Source: JADMIH01 sp036399775
Lineage (GTDB): Bacteria > Chloroflexota > Chloroflexia > QHBQ01 > JADMIH01
NCBI GenBank assembly: GCA_036399775.1
Contig: DASWMJ010000041.1
Span: forward strand, 1 to 64,000
Direction: 5' to 3'
Length of the DNA: 64,000 nucleotides
Within the stretch, counting starts at the first letter, position 1; every line of letters starts with the position of its first letter. A model generated the notes under the pieces. It saw only the letters and a program-made list of their open reading frames with translations, searched no databases and had not been told where the DNA came from. Of this stretch, positions 23,901 to 32,950 are shown in pieces. The translations under genes were made by a program, and so were the position numbers.

Positions 23901-25628
23901 GTGAAAGTGAAACTGGACAACGTCAGGCTCAATGTAAGCGCACCTGTTCTGGAAGGCATGTCGTTCATCGCCGCAGAACCCGGCGCCGCGAACCAGATAG
24001 CAACTGCGAGCAAAGCAAGCCCGTTCGTGGAAGTATCAATCATTGCCATGCCATACGGGACCAGACCCCCGGCGGAAGCGGTGCCCCACGCCGAACGTGG
24101 AAAGGCCCGAAATATTCATCGGCACCTACATGCGATGCGTGAGGCCAGCGAATCTGTTGACGTCGTTTACAGGAAAACAGGTAGAGGCCCCAGGGCCAAT
24201 ATATTTGGCGCGACCATCCAGGGGCACGTAACTCTCCAGCGAATAACATTGGACGGCGAAACTTACTTGCCCGTCCTGGTGGTAGAATGGGTTACGGAAT
24301 CCGGGCCGCGCACGTGGTTGGTCCGGGTCAGCCAGGAGATGCCCTCAGATACGAGTACTATCGATGCGGCAAGCCCATACCTCTCCGCTGTCGAAGGATT
24401 TACGCTGGATGCTGACAACTCGGATGCGTCGCCAAGCCTCTCGCCGCCAGGTCCGGTAAAAGCAGAAAAACCGGCCAAAGCCCCCACTGCCCTGGGGCCA
24501 GGTGCGTTGGCTGCCGATGCCGCTATGCCGGCCACGCCGGATATACTCCCCCCGCCACCCTGGTGGAGCGATCCGGTCTGTGATAGACAGCACTACAGGC
24601 CCCCACGTGTTCCCGAAGTCGCACGGCCCCTGGGCGGGGGAGCAGGGACTTCCTTTAACGGCGTGCTCGCCTGTGGCCCCAAGCCTGGTAGCAGGTCAGA
24701 GTATGACCTCCGCGCCTTCATGAAGCGTGGGGATTTTGGTATCCTGGAGTGGGAATGCGTAGAAATATCGATCAGGTTCATGTATATGGCCTATGGCATA
24801 CCACAACTCCCCTTCGGCACCAATGGTAGCGACGTCGTAAGAAGATATGCGAACAGCACCGAAGGGCAAAAGTTAGTGCTGGTTAAAAATGGCACTACGG
24901 GGCAAGCGCCACGCCCAGGAGATATTCTCAGCTATGGCCAGCCTGGAACGGTTGGGCACACCTCGGTCTGTATCGAGTCCAAGGTGGACCCTGCCACAGG
25001 CAATGGCAAGATACTGGTAATTGAACAGAATAACTCGGATAGCGGCATAGCATCGATCACAGTCAAGAACTGGCACTTGCAAGGGTTCCTCACTATTTTC
25101 CACTATCTGCACAAACCTCTTCCCCCAAATATTCAAGACAATGGCGTTGAACTGGTCAGCACAGCTACCAATCCATCGCATTCGATCCATAGCGGATTCA
25201 AGATACTATGGGAAAAACCGCACCTGGGTCTGTGGGTTTGCGGCTATCCTCTGACCGACGAGATGGCTGAAAATGGGCTTACCGTACAATACTTCGAGAA
25301 TGTAAGGATGGAATGGCAGCCAAACACACAGCCAAAATTTGGACCCGTAGCTGCCGAATACGTGCAGAAAGCCAACATACCTGCGGGCACCGAGCCTACC
25401 GGCTCAGATGTTGAGACTTTCCCGACCGGGCATTCGGCGGGAGGCGCGTTCCTGGAACTCTATAAGAGACTTGGAAAGGCGGTCTGCGGCCATCCGGTTA
25501 CCGGAGAGATACCGGAACCTGAGAATGGGATTACGGTACAATACTTTCAGAACGTGCGTATGGAGAGGCAACCGAACAAACCCGCGAGGATTGGAGCGGT
25601 CGTTCCCCTGCTTCGCAAACTACCGTGA
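23901..25628 (+). CDS. CHAP-domain protein with wall-type C-terminal repeats
   Basis: About 575 residues. The GTG at 23901 has AAAGGA upstream; the frame is open earlier but only from a TTG. The first 200 residues are unfamiliar, followed by a Pro/Ala-rich linker. A CHAP (NlpC/P60-like) domain follows: catalytic Cys in WECVEISIRFMYMA near residue 285, His in PGDILSYGQPGTVGHTSV near 352, and an acidic IEQNN. CHAP domains cleave peptidoglycan amide bonds. Two C-terminal repeats with W-V-C-G-Y-P-L-T-D-E and VQYFENVRMEWQPN-like cores resemble those in the GH5-like protein at 45637. No clear signal peptide is visible, so export is uncertain. Confidence 0.78.
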   Translation: MKVKLDNVRLNVSAPVLEGMSFIAAEPGAANQIATASKASPFVEVSIIAMPYGTRPPAEAVPHAERGKARNIHRHLHAMREASESVDVVYRKTGRGPRANIFGATIQGHVTLQRITLDGETYLPVLVVEWVTESGPRTWLVRVSQEMPSDTSTIDAASPYLSAVEGFTLDADNSDASPSLSPPGPVKAEKPAKAPTALGPGALAADAAMPATPDILPPPPWWSDPVCDRQHYRPPRVPEVARPLGGGAGTSFNGVLACGPKPGSRSEYDLRAFMKRGDFGILEWECVEISIRFMYMAYGIPQLPFGTNGSDVVRRYANSTEGQKLVLVKNGTTGQAPRPGDILSYGQPGTVGHTSVCIESKVDPATGNGKILVIEQNNSDSGIASITVKNWHLQGFLTIFHYLHKPLPPNIQDNGVELVSTATNPSHSIHSGFKILWEKPHLGLWVCGYPLTDEMAENGLTVQYFENVRMEWQPNTQPKFGPVAAEYVQKANIPAGTEPTGSDVETFPTGHSAGGAFLELYKRLGKAVCGHPVTGEIPEPENGITVQYFQNVRMERQPNKPARIGAVVPLLRKLP

Positions 25629-25701
25629 CCCCATTAATATAAGTTCGGGCGCTACAGGCCATGACACAACCCTGACTCCCTGACTGAGTTTCGTGATCTA
25701 T

Positions 25702-26157
25702 TCACTTGTGAGAGAAAATCTCTTGCAAGCGTCTCAGTGAGCCGTCTGTCATGGCCTGTATCTCTTTGTGGAAGAGGGAGGACGCCACACCCGTAAAGAG
25801 GCCTCCCAACGGCCCTCCCACCTTGTATTCAACCACGAACGTCACCAGCGTACCGGTCGTCTCGCCCGTAAGGGGGTGTAGCTCCCAGGTGTTGCGGCTG
25901 AGCACCGCGCCTTCGCTTATGCTCACGAGGCGGCGCGGGGGTGTGTAGGTAACGATGCGGTTCTGCGCTCGCATAGGCACGCCGTGAAAGCGTCCCTGTA
26001 ACTCCACGACCGCCCCAGCGCCTCTCTGCTGCTCGCCCACCACTTTAGCCGTAGCAAACTCAGGTTGCAAGCGCGGTATGTTCCTGTAATCAGCAATGAA
26101 GCCGAACACCTCTTCGGCGGCTGCCTGCACCACAGCAGAAGCGGACACTTTGGGCAT
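25702..26157 (-). CDS. SRPBCC-family (START/Bet v1-like) protein
   Basis: 151 residues with the fold of polyketide cyclase/dehydrase-like proteins: VSASAVVQAAAEEVFGFIADYRNIPRL at the start, a central strand G-R-F-H-G-V-P-M, and a C-terminal helix (EIQAMTDGSLRRLQEIF). Such proteins bind hydrophobic ligands; the ligand here is unknown. Length is normal. It lies next to the peptidase MA gene on the same strand, 176 bp after that gene's stop codon. Confidence 0.8.
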   Translation of the reverse strand: MPKVSASAVVQAAAEEVFGFIADYRNIPRLQPEFATAKVVGEQQRGAGAVVELQGRFHGVPMRAQNRIVTYTPPRRLVSISEGAVLSRNTWELHPLTGETTGTLVTFVVEYKVGGPLGGLFTGVASSLFHKEIQAMTDGSLRRLQEIFSHK

Positions 26158-26159
26158 AT

Positions 26160-26333
26160 GACGTCTCCTGTGCGTGAAACGTAATGCGTATTGCGTAATC
26201 CGTATTACGTAAAACCCTAAATAACCTCAGCGTCTCTGCGCGTCTGCGGTTCAATTCAAAGAATCTTAGTGTTCTTTGTGCCTGTAAGGTTCATCACGTT
26301 ACGCAATACGCAATACGCAATACGCAATACGCC
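26160..26333. repeat. Tandem ACGCAAT-type arrays
   Basis: CGTATTGCGTAAT-like units (about 26180-26210) and a later array of ACGCAATACGCAAT units (26299-26333) form an inverted pair. The second array ends at the stop codon of the peptidase gene. Confidence 0.7.
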
Positions 26334-27749
26334 TCACGTTTTCGCCATCCCGCGCCGGACAAGCATTACAACCGTCAACAAACCTCCCGCCAGGAAGAGG
26401 CCGCCGCACATTCCGAGGGCCAGCAACACGAAGGGGTTCTGGAAGGGTTGGAATGTGCCGGTAAGCCTCCCTCTGCCTGTGATAACGGGGCCCTTCGAAG
26501 GCGCGCTCCCTGGCGGGGCTACTTTATAAGGGAGTGAGGCCCGCCACTGGCTGTCTAGCTCGTCTACGGTCACGCCGAGGCCGGACATGAGAGCTTCATC
26601 GTATGTGACGCCCTCCTTGAAAGCAGCCACTGTGCGCGCCAGCTTCTCGGGACCATACCGGCTGTCGTTCAATATGAACTCTACCACGCTGCGGCTCTGC
26701 GAATAGGAAAGGAAGGCGACGTCCTCGTCCGCGCCGAAGGAGCCGGACAGCGCCTTGACGGGCGGCAAATATCCACCTTCAGCCGCAGCCTTCAGGTATT
26801 CTTCCTCTTCGGGGTAGTGCGTCTCCTGGTTGTAGACCGCCAGCCCTTCGTCCAGCCAGGCGGGCGGCGCGTTATAAGGGTTGCGCGTGGCCTGGTAGAG
26901 CAGCAAGTGGCTCAACTCGTGTGGGACTATGCGTTTCGTCTCACTGTCGCCGTTCTCGTCGTCAGCGATGGCAGCGAGCACCAGGGCAAGCTCAGGGAAA
27001 GCCTTACCCCCGACCCACTCCGGTATGTTGGCCGGCAGCGCGTCTATTAGCTCCTCCTGCGTGCCGTACACCCATATATCGGCGGGGCGCGTGAGACTCG
27101 CATTTACGTCGCGTTCGAGCCGTTCCAGCGCGGCGGTAGCGGTATCGAGCAGGTTCTCCCCGAACGCCTGGTCGCCGTCGTACCAGTGGACCGACACCCC
27201 TTTCCCAGCGTCTGTGAGCGTCTGCCACTTGTACTGCTCATCCAGCACCTTGAAGGTCTTTGAGGGCGTATCTACCGTCTCTCCCGAAGCGCCAAGCAGC
27301 GTCCAGTAGTACGACACCTCCGTGCCGGGCGGTATGTAATGCGTAGAGAGGTCAAGCGTAACGTCAAGGCTGAGGTCGGCAGTAGGCCCAGCCATCTTAG
27401 CTTCAACCCCCGCCGTGACGGGCTGCCCAACAAGGCTGTAGTTCAGCGTAGCCCGCCTGGCCGTGAACCCGCTTGCCCGCAGTCTAAAGGTAATACGGTC
27501 CGGAAATTCAGGTTTCGCCTCCTGGACTCGGACCTTTAATTTTGAGTTTTGAGTATCGAGTACCGAGTACCGAGTACCGAGTGCTGAGAAGGTTGCTGGG
27601 TCCTTGACATCCGAGGCAGCGTAGGCAGTGAGTGTGGGTAGCAGCGACAGGAGTAGCACGAGAATGGCTATAAATCTGGCAACTCCCTGCCCCTGCTTAA
27701 GCCCGCGCAAGTGGCCTGTGAGGCAACGCCACTCCGACCTCCCTGTCAT
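26334..27749 (-). CDS. Secreted peptidase MA-family metallohydrolase
   Basis: About 471 residues from the ATG at 27749. A signal peptide (ARFIAILVLLLSLLPTLTAYA) is near residues 23-43. An Ig-like N-terminal part follows. The gluzincin motif PHELSHLLLYQA with the downstream acidic ligand in PPAWLDEGLAVYNQ identifies a Peptidase_MA zinc protease (residues about 270-310). The C-terminus ends in a membrane segment (FVLLALGMCGGLFLAGGLLT) and a short basic tail. Residues just after the signal peptide (GTRYSVLDTQNSKLK) are encoded by a tandem-repeat array at 27536-27589. The start codon itself lies in the end of the dispersed palindrome at 27744-27867, so the gene may have gained a new start there. 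Confidence 0.82.
   Translation of the reverse strand: MTGRSEWRCLTGHLRGLKQGQGVARFIAILVLLLSLLPTLTAYAASDVKDPATFSALGTRYSVLDTQNSKLKVRVQEAKPEFPDRITFRLRASGFTARRATLNYSLVGQPVTAGVEAKMAGPTADLSLDVTLDLSTHYIPPGTEVSYYWTLLGASGETVDTPSKTFKVLDEQYKWQTLTDAGKGVSVHWYDGDQAFGENLLDTATAALERLERDVNASLTRPADIWVYGTQEELIDALPANIPEWVGGKAFPELALVLAAIADDENGDSETKRIVPHELSHLLLYQATRNPYNAPPAWLDEGLAVYNQETHYPEEEEYLKAAAEGGYLPPVKALSGSFGADEDVAFLSYSQSRSVVEFILNDSRYGPEKLARTVAAFKEGVTYDEALMSGLGVTVDELDSQWRASLPYKVAPPGSAPSKGPVITGRGRLTGTFQPFQNPFVLLALGMCGGLFLAGGLLTVVMLVRRGMAKT
27536..27589. repeat. STRR-like array inside the peptidase gene
   Basis: Units GAGTACC, GAGTATC and TTTGAGT in tandem, in frame with the peptidase and coding for its region just after the signal peptide. 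Confidence 0.7.
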
Positions 27750-27867
27750 TCTGAGCGCAGCGAAGAATCTCGTCCCTCGCGCATAATCTTGCCCTTGTTC
27801 TTTCCCCGCTACGCTACCCCGAACTAATAAGCGAGGGACGAGATTCTGAGCGCAGCGAAGAATGACA
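27744..27867. repeat. Dispersed long inverted repeat, copy A
   Basis: The left arm starts TGTCATTCTGAGCGCAGCG and runs to 27782 through AATCTCGTCCCTCGCG; the right arm (27831-27867) is its complement, but with the inner GAGCGCAGCGAAG block flipped. Same family as loci at 43525, 51329, 54756 and 59950. Confidence 0.85.
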
Positions 27868-27923
27868 TGGGGTACAGGGTTCGCCAACCCCCGCCATCCC
27901 GTCGCACCAGCATAACGCCTTAC

Positions 27924-27955
27924 TCCCCGACCCCTGACCCCTGACCCCTGGTCCA
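27924..27955. repeat. STRR-like CCCCTGA array after prfB
   Basis: Four CCCCTGA-like units end directly at the prfB stop codon. Confidence 0.65.
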
Positions 27956-29075
27956 TCACGACCCCAGCTTCCATTTCAGGTACGCCTCTATGAAGCCGTC
28001 TATATTGCCGTCCAGCACGGCGCTTGGGTTAGTGTCTTCATGGCCGGTGCGGTGGTCTTTTACTAGATTATATGGGTGGAGCACATAGGAGCGTATCTGG
28101 CTGCCCCAGCCTACGGATACGTGCTCTCCCTTGAGGCGGGCCTGCTCTTCTGCGCGGCGGGCCTCCTCAAGCTCCCACAGGCGGCCCCGCAGCACGCGCA
28201 TCGCCGTCTCGCGGTTCTGCAACTGGCTCCGCTCGTTCTGGCAGGTGACTACTATGCCGGTGGGGATGTGCTTGAGACGCACGGCGGTGGAGGTCTTGTT
28301 GACGTTCTGCCCGCCCGCGCCGGTCGAGCGGTGGAATTCTTCCTCCAGATCGTCAGGGTTGATGGCGACCTCACCCTCGTCCTCCACTTCGGGCAGCACC
28401 TCCACCAGCGCGAAGGAGGTATGCCTGCGGTGCGCCGCGTCGAACGGCGAGAGTCGCACCAGGCGGTGGGTGCCTGCCTCCGCGTGGGCGTATCCGTAAG
28501 CGTTGGTGCCCTTCAGCAGCATAGTGGCGCTCTTGATGCCCGCTTCGTCCCCCTCCATCATATCGAGTATCTCGGTGGAGTAGCCGCGCTGCTCGGCCCA
28601 GCGGGAGTACATACGCATGAGTATCTGCGCCCAGTCTTGCGCCTCTGTCCCTCCCTCGCGAGCGTGTACCGACAGGATAGCGTTGCTCGCATCGTGCGGC
28701 CCATTCAGCACCAAAGAAAGCTCCAGCGCATCAAGCTCGTGCAGAAGGCGTGCAGCGTCCTGCGCCACCTCCGTGATGATCCCTTCATCCCCCTCGGCTA
28801 CCGCAAGCTCCAGCATCTCGCCCAGGTCGGTAGCTCTTGTCGTAAGAGCGCGCCACTGGTCAACCTGCTCCTGTAGAGAGGTCATGCGGCGCATAGTAAC
28901 CTGAGCGGTTCGCTGGTCCTCCCAGAAGCCCGGTTGCTGCGATTCTTCCGCCAGCCGCGCTATCTCAGCGTCTTTACCCGGTAAGTCAAAGACGCTCCTT
29001 AATATCGTGGATGCGCGTGCCGAGGCTCGCGATCGCCTCGCTCAGATTGTCGTTAGAAAATACTGTGCTTGACAT
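27956..29075 (-). CDS. prfB: Peptide chain release factor 2, with programmed +1 frameshift
   Basis: RF2 ends translation at UGA and UAA. The second frame (27956-28987) shows the SPF motif in RLSPFDAAHRRHTS, the GGQ loop in STGAGGQNVNKTST and a normal C-terminus. A first short frame runs from the ATG at 29075 for 29 codons (MSSTVFSNDN... to ...IHDIKERL) to CTT TGA C, the universal RF2 shift site, with AAGGAG just upstream as the stimulating Shine-Dalgarno. Skipping one T at 28988 joins the frames into about 372 residues, the usual RF2 size. Low RF2 levels allow the shift, giving autoregulation. The shift site is recognised from sequence; its activity is established for the family. Confidence 0.95.
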
Positions 29076-29095
29076 GGTAGTTGACCCTCTGACTC

Positions 29096-29163
29096 GTATT
29101 GCGTTGTCGTATTGCGTATCCCTTTGCACTTGCATCGAGTTCTTACGCAATACGCAATACGTT
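29096..29163. repeat. CGTATTG/ACGCAAT inverted arrays
   Basis: CGTATTGCGT units and the complementary TACGCAATACGC units flank a short spacer between the methyltransferase stop and prfB. Same unit as at 26160-26333. Confidence 0.65.
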
Positions 29164-29179
29164 AGTATAACATTCGCGC

Positions 29180-29857
29180 CTAGCCTGTCACAATGCTGAT
29201 GCCGAGGCCGTCGGTGCTTTCCCTGGTTATCGGGAGGATCAGCGATTCCAGGCGGGGGTTGGTAGCCAGCGTGCGGTTGTATCGCGCTATTACGCGGGCC
29301 ACTTCGTTGTCAGGCGGCGGCTCCATGACGACGCCGTTGCGGATCAGGTTGTCGCTCAGGACCACGCTGCCGGGGTGGGCAAGCTTGATAGCCCATTCGA
29401 GGTAGCCAGGATAGTTCTCCTTATCGGCGTCTATGAAGAAGAGGTCGAAGGGGCCTTCCCCACTCTCGGCAATCTGCGGCAGGAGGTCAAGCCCCGCCCC
29501 TACGCGTATCTCTACCCTGTCCGACAGCCCCGCCCGCTCGATATTGGCGCGGGCCACCTTCGCATGCTTAGGCTCATACTCAAGAGAGATCAGCCTGCCG
29601 CCGTCGGGTAGGGCGCGGGCCAGCCATATCGTGCTGTAGCCGCCGAGCGTGCCTATCTCCAGTATCTTCCGTGCCCCGCTCAACCTCGCCAGCATATATA
29701 GCAGCCGCCCCTCATTGGCCGACACGTTTATCCTGGGTAGGCCGTTCTTTTCGCTATCTTTGAGGGCTTCGGCAAGCGCCTCGTCGTTGGTCGAGAAAAG
29801 ACCTTCTATATAGTCGTCTATCCGTTGCAGCAGATCGCCTTGTTTATTGTCGCTCAT
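29180..29857 (-). CDS. O-methyltransferase, class I (caffeoyl-CoA type)
   Basis: 225 residues of the Methyltransf_3 family, which use S-adenosylmethionine. Motifs: KILEIGTLGGYSTIWLA (SAM site), LISLEYEPKHAKVA, and the metal-binding DLFFIDADKENYPGYL. The tail LESLILPITRESTDGLGISI is typical of the family. GGAGGAG lies 11 bp before the ATG. These enzymes methylate catechol-like hydroxyls, but bacterial members have varied substrates. Stands alone between prfB and the acetyltransferases. Confidence 0.9.
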   Translation of the reverse strand: MSDNKQGDLLQRIDDYIEGLFSTNDEALAEALKDSEKNGLPRINVSANEGRLLYMLARLSGARKILEIGTLGGYSTIWLARALPDGGRLISLEYEPKHAKVARANIERAGLSDRVEIRVGAGLDLLPQIAESGEGPFDLFFIDADKENYPGYLEWAIKLAHPGSVVLSDNLIRNGVVMEPPPDNEVARVIARYNRTLATNPRLESLILPITRESTDGLGISIVTG

Positions 29858-29887
29858 ATCTTCTTATTCTCCTCCCATGATTAGAAC

Positions 29888-30358
29888 TCATTTCAAAACC
29901 CGCCCATTGAGCCGCTTCTCGTAACACAAACTGAGCTCATCTTCTTTATACGCTCCAAATGGTGCAATACGCTCAAAACCCATGCGCTCATATAAGCCGA
30001 TGGCCTCAAGTTGGTAAATCCCTGTCTCCAACCTAAGGAGCTTGACGCCATTAGTAAGAGCATAGTCTGCGAGATGGTTAAGCATCAGCCTTCCGAACCC
30101 CATGCCACGAAACTGTGGACGCACATACATCCTCTTAATCTCCCCATACTCCGTGCCAAAGAGCTTGACACCCCCACACCCGGCAGGTGTCCCGTCAGAC
30201 CTCAACAGGAAAAACGGCACATCCTCCGCCAGTAGCATTTCCACGCTGAACCCGTGGCGGCTTTCGGCTGGATAGAGCGATGCAAGATGCTCTTCAAGCT
30301 CATTGATTAGCACGGTAGCGTCGGCTGTGTCAGGACTTTCTCGCGTAATGACCGGCAT
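29888..30358 (-). CDS. GNAT-family N-acetyltransferase
   Basis: 156 residues. The acetyl-CoA-binding loop is seen in IKRMYVRPQFRGMGFGRLMLNHL (R-G-M-G-F-G), with the usual GLYERMGFERI near the end. The substrate is unknown. Its ATG directly abuts the TAG of the upstream acetyltransferase, so the two form an operon. Confidence 0.88.
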   Translation of the reverse strand: MPVITRESPDTADATVLINELEEHLASLYPAESRHGFSVEMLLAEDVPFFLLRSDGTPAGCGGVKLFGTEYGEIKRMYVRPQFRGMGFGRLMLNHLADYALTNGVKLLRLETGIYQLEAIGLYERMGFERIAPFGAYKEDELSLCYEKRLNGRVLK

Positions 30359-30889
30359 CTAGCTATTACCCTCCTTAACGCGGGTCTCCTTCCACCCATA
30401 CGCCACCTCAGTCAGCCTGGCACCACCCAGCTCAAACTCCTTCTCGTAGAGTAACTCCCCACCCATCGCCTCGTAGAAGCGGCGAGATGGCTCGTTGTCG
30501 CGGAACACCCACACTATCATCGTGTGTATACCGGAGCGCGCTAACCTATCCACTACCGCCCCAAAAAGACCGCGCCCTACGCCCTTCCCCTGCGCCTCCT
30601 TCAGCACGTAGATAGCATACAACTCGCCAGCATAATTCGGGTCCCCGCTCTGCGAGGTGCCTCCCGATACGAAACCCACTATCTGCCCCTGCTCGTCCTC
30701 CGCAACGTAGGGGAAGTTGCTATCACTAGCGTGGGTAATAGCGGTGGTCCACATCCTCTCTCGCGCCTCGTATGAGAGGTTCGCCAGGAACTCGTCAGGC
30801 ACGATACCGCGATAGGTGCTGCGCCAGGTGTCTACGTGTACCCTGGCGATACCCGGCGCGTCGGTGAGAATAGCTTCGCGGATGATCAT
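30359..30889 (-). CDS. GNAT-family N-acetyltransferase
   Basis: 176 residues with the N-terminal IREAILTDAPGIARVHVDTW, the acetyl-CoA loop AIYVLKEAQGKGVGRGLF and the late strand RRFYEAMGGELL. The family acetylates amines of small molecules or proteins; target unknown. First of the two-gene unit with the GNAT at 29888. Confidence 0.88.
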   Translation of the reverse strand: MIIREAILTDAPGIARVHVDTWRSTYRGIVPDEFLANLSYEARERMWTTAITHASDSNFPYVAEDEQGQIVGFVSGGTSQSGDPNYAGELYAIYVLKEAQGKGVGRGLFGAVVDRLARSGIHTMIVWVFRDNEPSRRFYEAMGGELLYEKEFELGGARLTEVAYGWKETRVKEGNS

Positions 30890-30996
30890 TGCTGTCTTGA
30901 CGTTGATATCCAGATTAATGCTAAGAGAATATTGTTGATGAAGGCCGAGGCATGCCTCGCCCTGCTGGGGGCGGCGTCCAATTCAGTTAGATTTTC

Positions 30997-32364
30997 TCAT
31001 GTAGTAACAGGCCTCTGCCAGGAGATCGCTAACTGTGTATGCTGCTTTGAGATAACGACTTCGTTCTCATCTGGAGTGTGCGAACAGTCTGAAGGGTAAG
31101 CCCTGATGTGGATGTCCTTAGTAGATGGTCGTCCTGCTCCGTCCCATGCGGCTATCTGGTCGCGCAGGAAGTTTAATGGCCCGTCATCCGGCCCAAAACT
31201 CCGAAGGAAAAGCTCGAACGGTGGCACCCCATAATACTCCTCTTCAGACGGAATCTCGTGCGGAGGGCGCATCAGGAAGCATGCGCTATCTCCCGCGAGT
31301 AGGCCGAAGGTGCCTATGTACTTTCTCTTGCCTGGAACCCCGTACAGGTGAGGTACGATGCCCCTGTCAACCCACTCTCCTTCGGCCAGCAGGTCGCAGT
31401 ACCCATTTCCGCGCAGGGCGAGCCACAGGTTCAAGCCGCTCCAGGTTTCAGCCGGAGTCGCGCAAATGCCCGTACCCAGGTCGCGGCCCGGTCCCGCAAG
31501 CAACTTGTATATCGCTTCCCTATCTATAATTTGCTCGCCTTCCAGGACGATACGCAGCCCAGGCTCCGGGCCAATCTCGATAGTGCGCTCCGGCCCCGCG
31601 AAGGCCCCGCGCAGCCGTATGAAGCCACAGTCCTTCACCGAGAGACTTTCCAGGCAGTCGCCTGCCTTCTGGAACGCGATAGCCTTCTGCGGTCCTTTTA
31701 TCGCCAGGGGTATAACCAGCCTGCCGCCATCTCGCAATTGCCCCCACCATGCCGGGGCGATGTCCCACGCACCTACTGTGAGGATGATGCGGTCGTAAGG
31801 CGCGGCTTCTTCATACCCGAAACCCCCGTCGGCGCAGATAGCTTCTACGTTGGTGAAACCCACTGCCGCAAGATGCTCTCTCGCCCCCTGCACAAGGTCT
31901 TCATCAATATCAATAGTGACGACGTGCCCGCCCTCCCCAACGATGTGCGCCATGAGCGCGGCGTTGTACCCGCTCGCCGCGCCTATCTCGAGTACCCTAT
32001 GCCCCGCCTCTAACTCTAGCTGCTCCAGCATAGCGGCCATGAGGCTCGGCTGCGACGAAGAGCTTATAGCCATGCCATCTTCATGTTTGATGGCGATAGC
32101 GGTGTCCTGGTAGACCTCCTCCGAAGCTACGCCAGGCAGGAAGAGGTGGCGCGGAACGGCGCGGAAAGCCGCTTCGACGCATGCCGTGCTTATGGCTCCG
32201 TCGCTCTTGAGCTTGTCTATTAGCCTGTTGTTGAGTTCGGAGGGATCTTTGAGGTTGATTTGCTCTATCACCGTCGCTACTGTTACCTGAGTTCCTGTGT
32301 AGGTGCTTCCATGTGGCTCGATGCTCAAGATAGCTCTTCTTGGCAGCTCCTTACCACCATTCAT
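30997..32364 (-). CDS. PCMT-related methyltransferase, FxLD-system type
   Basis: About 455 residues. The core (residues about 40-240) is like protein-L-isoaspartate methyltransferases: RAVPRHLFLPG, SSSQPSLMAAMLEQLEL, the SAM site HRVLEIGAASGYNAALMAHI and YDRIILTVGAWDIAPAWW. This wording matches the methyltransferases annotated with FxLD lanthipeptide systems, which have the same long C-terminal extension (here about 215 residues). No lanthipeptide precursor or cyclase lies nearby. The start is uncertain: ATG 32364 or 32421, or a GTG further in; both ATG choices overlap the upstream gene. Isoaspartate repair is the alternative role. Confidence 0.65.
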   Translation of the reverse strand: MNGGKELPRRAILSIEPHGSTYTGTQVTVATVIEQINLKDPSELNNRLIDKLKSDGAISTACVEAAFRAVPRHLFLPGVASEEVYQDTAIAIKHEDGMAISSSSQPSLMAAMLEQLELEAGHRVLEIGAASGYNAALMAHIVGEGGHVVTIDIDEDLVQGAREHLAAVGFTNVEAICADGGFGYEEAAPYDRIILTVGAWDIAPAWWGQLRDGGRLVIPLAIKGPQKAIAFQKAGDCLESLSVKDCGFIRLRGAFAGPERTIEIGPEPGLRIVLEGEQIIDREAIYKLLAGPGRDLGTGICATPAETWSGLNLWLALRGNGYCDLLAEGEWVDRGIVPHLYGVPGKRKYIGTFGLLAGDSACFLMRPPHEIPSEEEYYGVPPFELFLRSFGPDDGPLNFLRDQIAAWDGAGRPSTKDIHIRAYPSDCSHTPDENEVVISKQHTQLAISWQRPVTT

Positions 32365-32878
32365 ACCGCTCTTCGAATTCGTTCCAATCTCGATAGACGA
32401 GACCTGTTTCAAGAGATTCACATTTTGAAAACTCCGTTAGCGTGGTAGGTTCATAGCAAGTCATATAAACTGCTCTGAAGAAATTCGCATGGCCAGGAGG
32501 TCTTAAAGCAGTATCGAAAGTCAGCCCCCGTGAGGGATACGCAAAGGAATGCTGGAAGAGACTTCCGACTTGGGCGTCAGATATGGCCCATGCTTCTGGC
32601 TGACCATACATATCTACCAGTTGTTCTAATGTATAACTTACTTCTCTCGTCTTGCGCGATTGTGCGTTCAGACATGACGACGTGTGGGAGCTACTATCTC
32701 TCGCTAGAGAAGAGCCTTCTGCTATGCCAGGTTGCTTGTATTGCCCCGCCGGGCTGATGTTACTGGAATTACCTGGGCGGAGGTATTTTTGCGAAGCAAC
32801 TATCGTCACGATACATAAGAGAACCATAAGGGAACTTAATATATGCGCGAAATGCTTGTAATTGGAGTGAACAGACAT
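32351..32878 (-). CDS. Hypothetical membrane-anchored protein
   Basis: 175 residues, unknown. The ATG at 32878 has GTGGAG upstream. One membrane segment (FAHILSSLMVLLCIVTIVAS, residues about 9-28) is followed by a Ser-rich stretch and a compact region with YTLEQLVDMYGQPEAWAISD and four Cys. It would face outward. Overlaps the start of the methyltransferase frame by a few bases, so the two are probably co-transcribed. Confidence 0.6.
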   Translation of the reverse strand: MSVHSNYKHFAHILSSLMVLLCIVTIVASQKYLRPGNSSNISPAGQYKQPGIAEGSSLARDSSSHTSSCLNAQSRKTREVSYTLEQLVDMYGQPEAWAISDAQVGSLFQHSFAYPSRGLTFDTALRPPGHANFFRAVYMTCYEPTTLTEFSKCESLETGLVYRDWNEFEERYEWW

Positions 32879-32950
32879 GGTGTGTCTCCACTTACTCCGT
32901 CCTGATCCTGTAACATGCGAAGGCACAACAGTCGAGCCTTCGCACGCGAT

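Noticed and set aside
26299..26333. ACGCAAT array considered as a replication-initiator (iteron) region
   Set aside because: No initiator or dnaA gene is near and the same unit recurs at 29096 and elsewhere.
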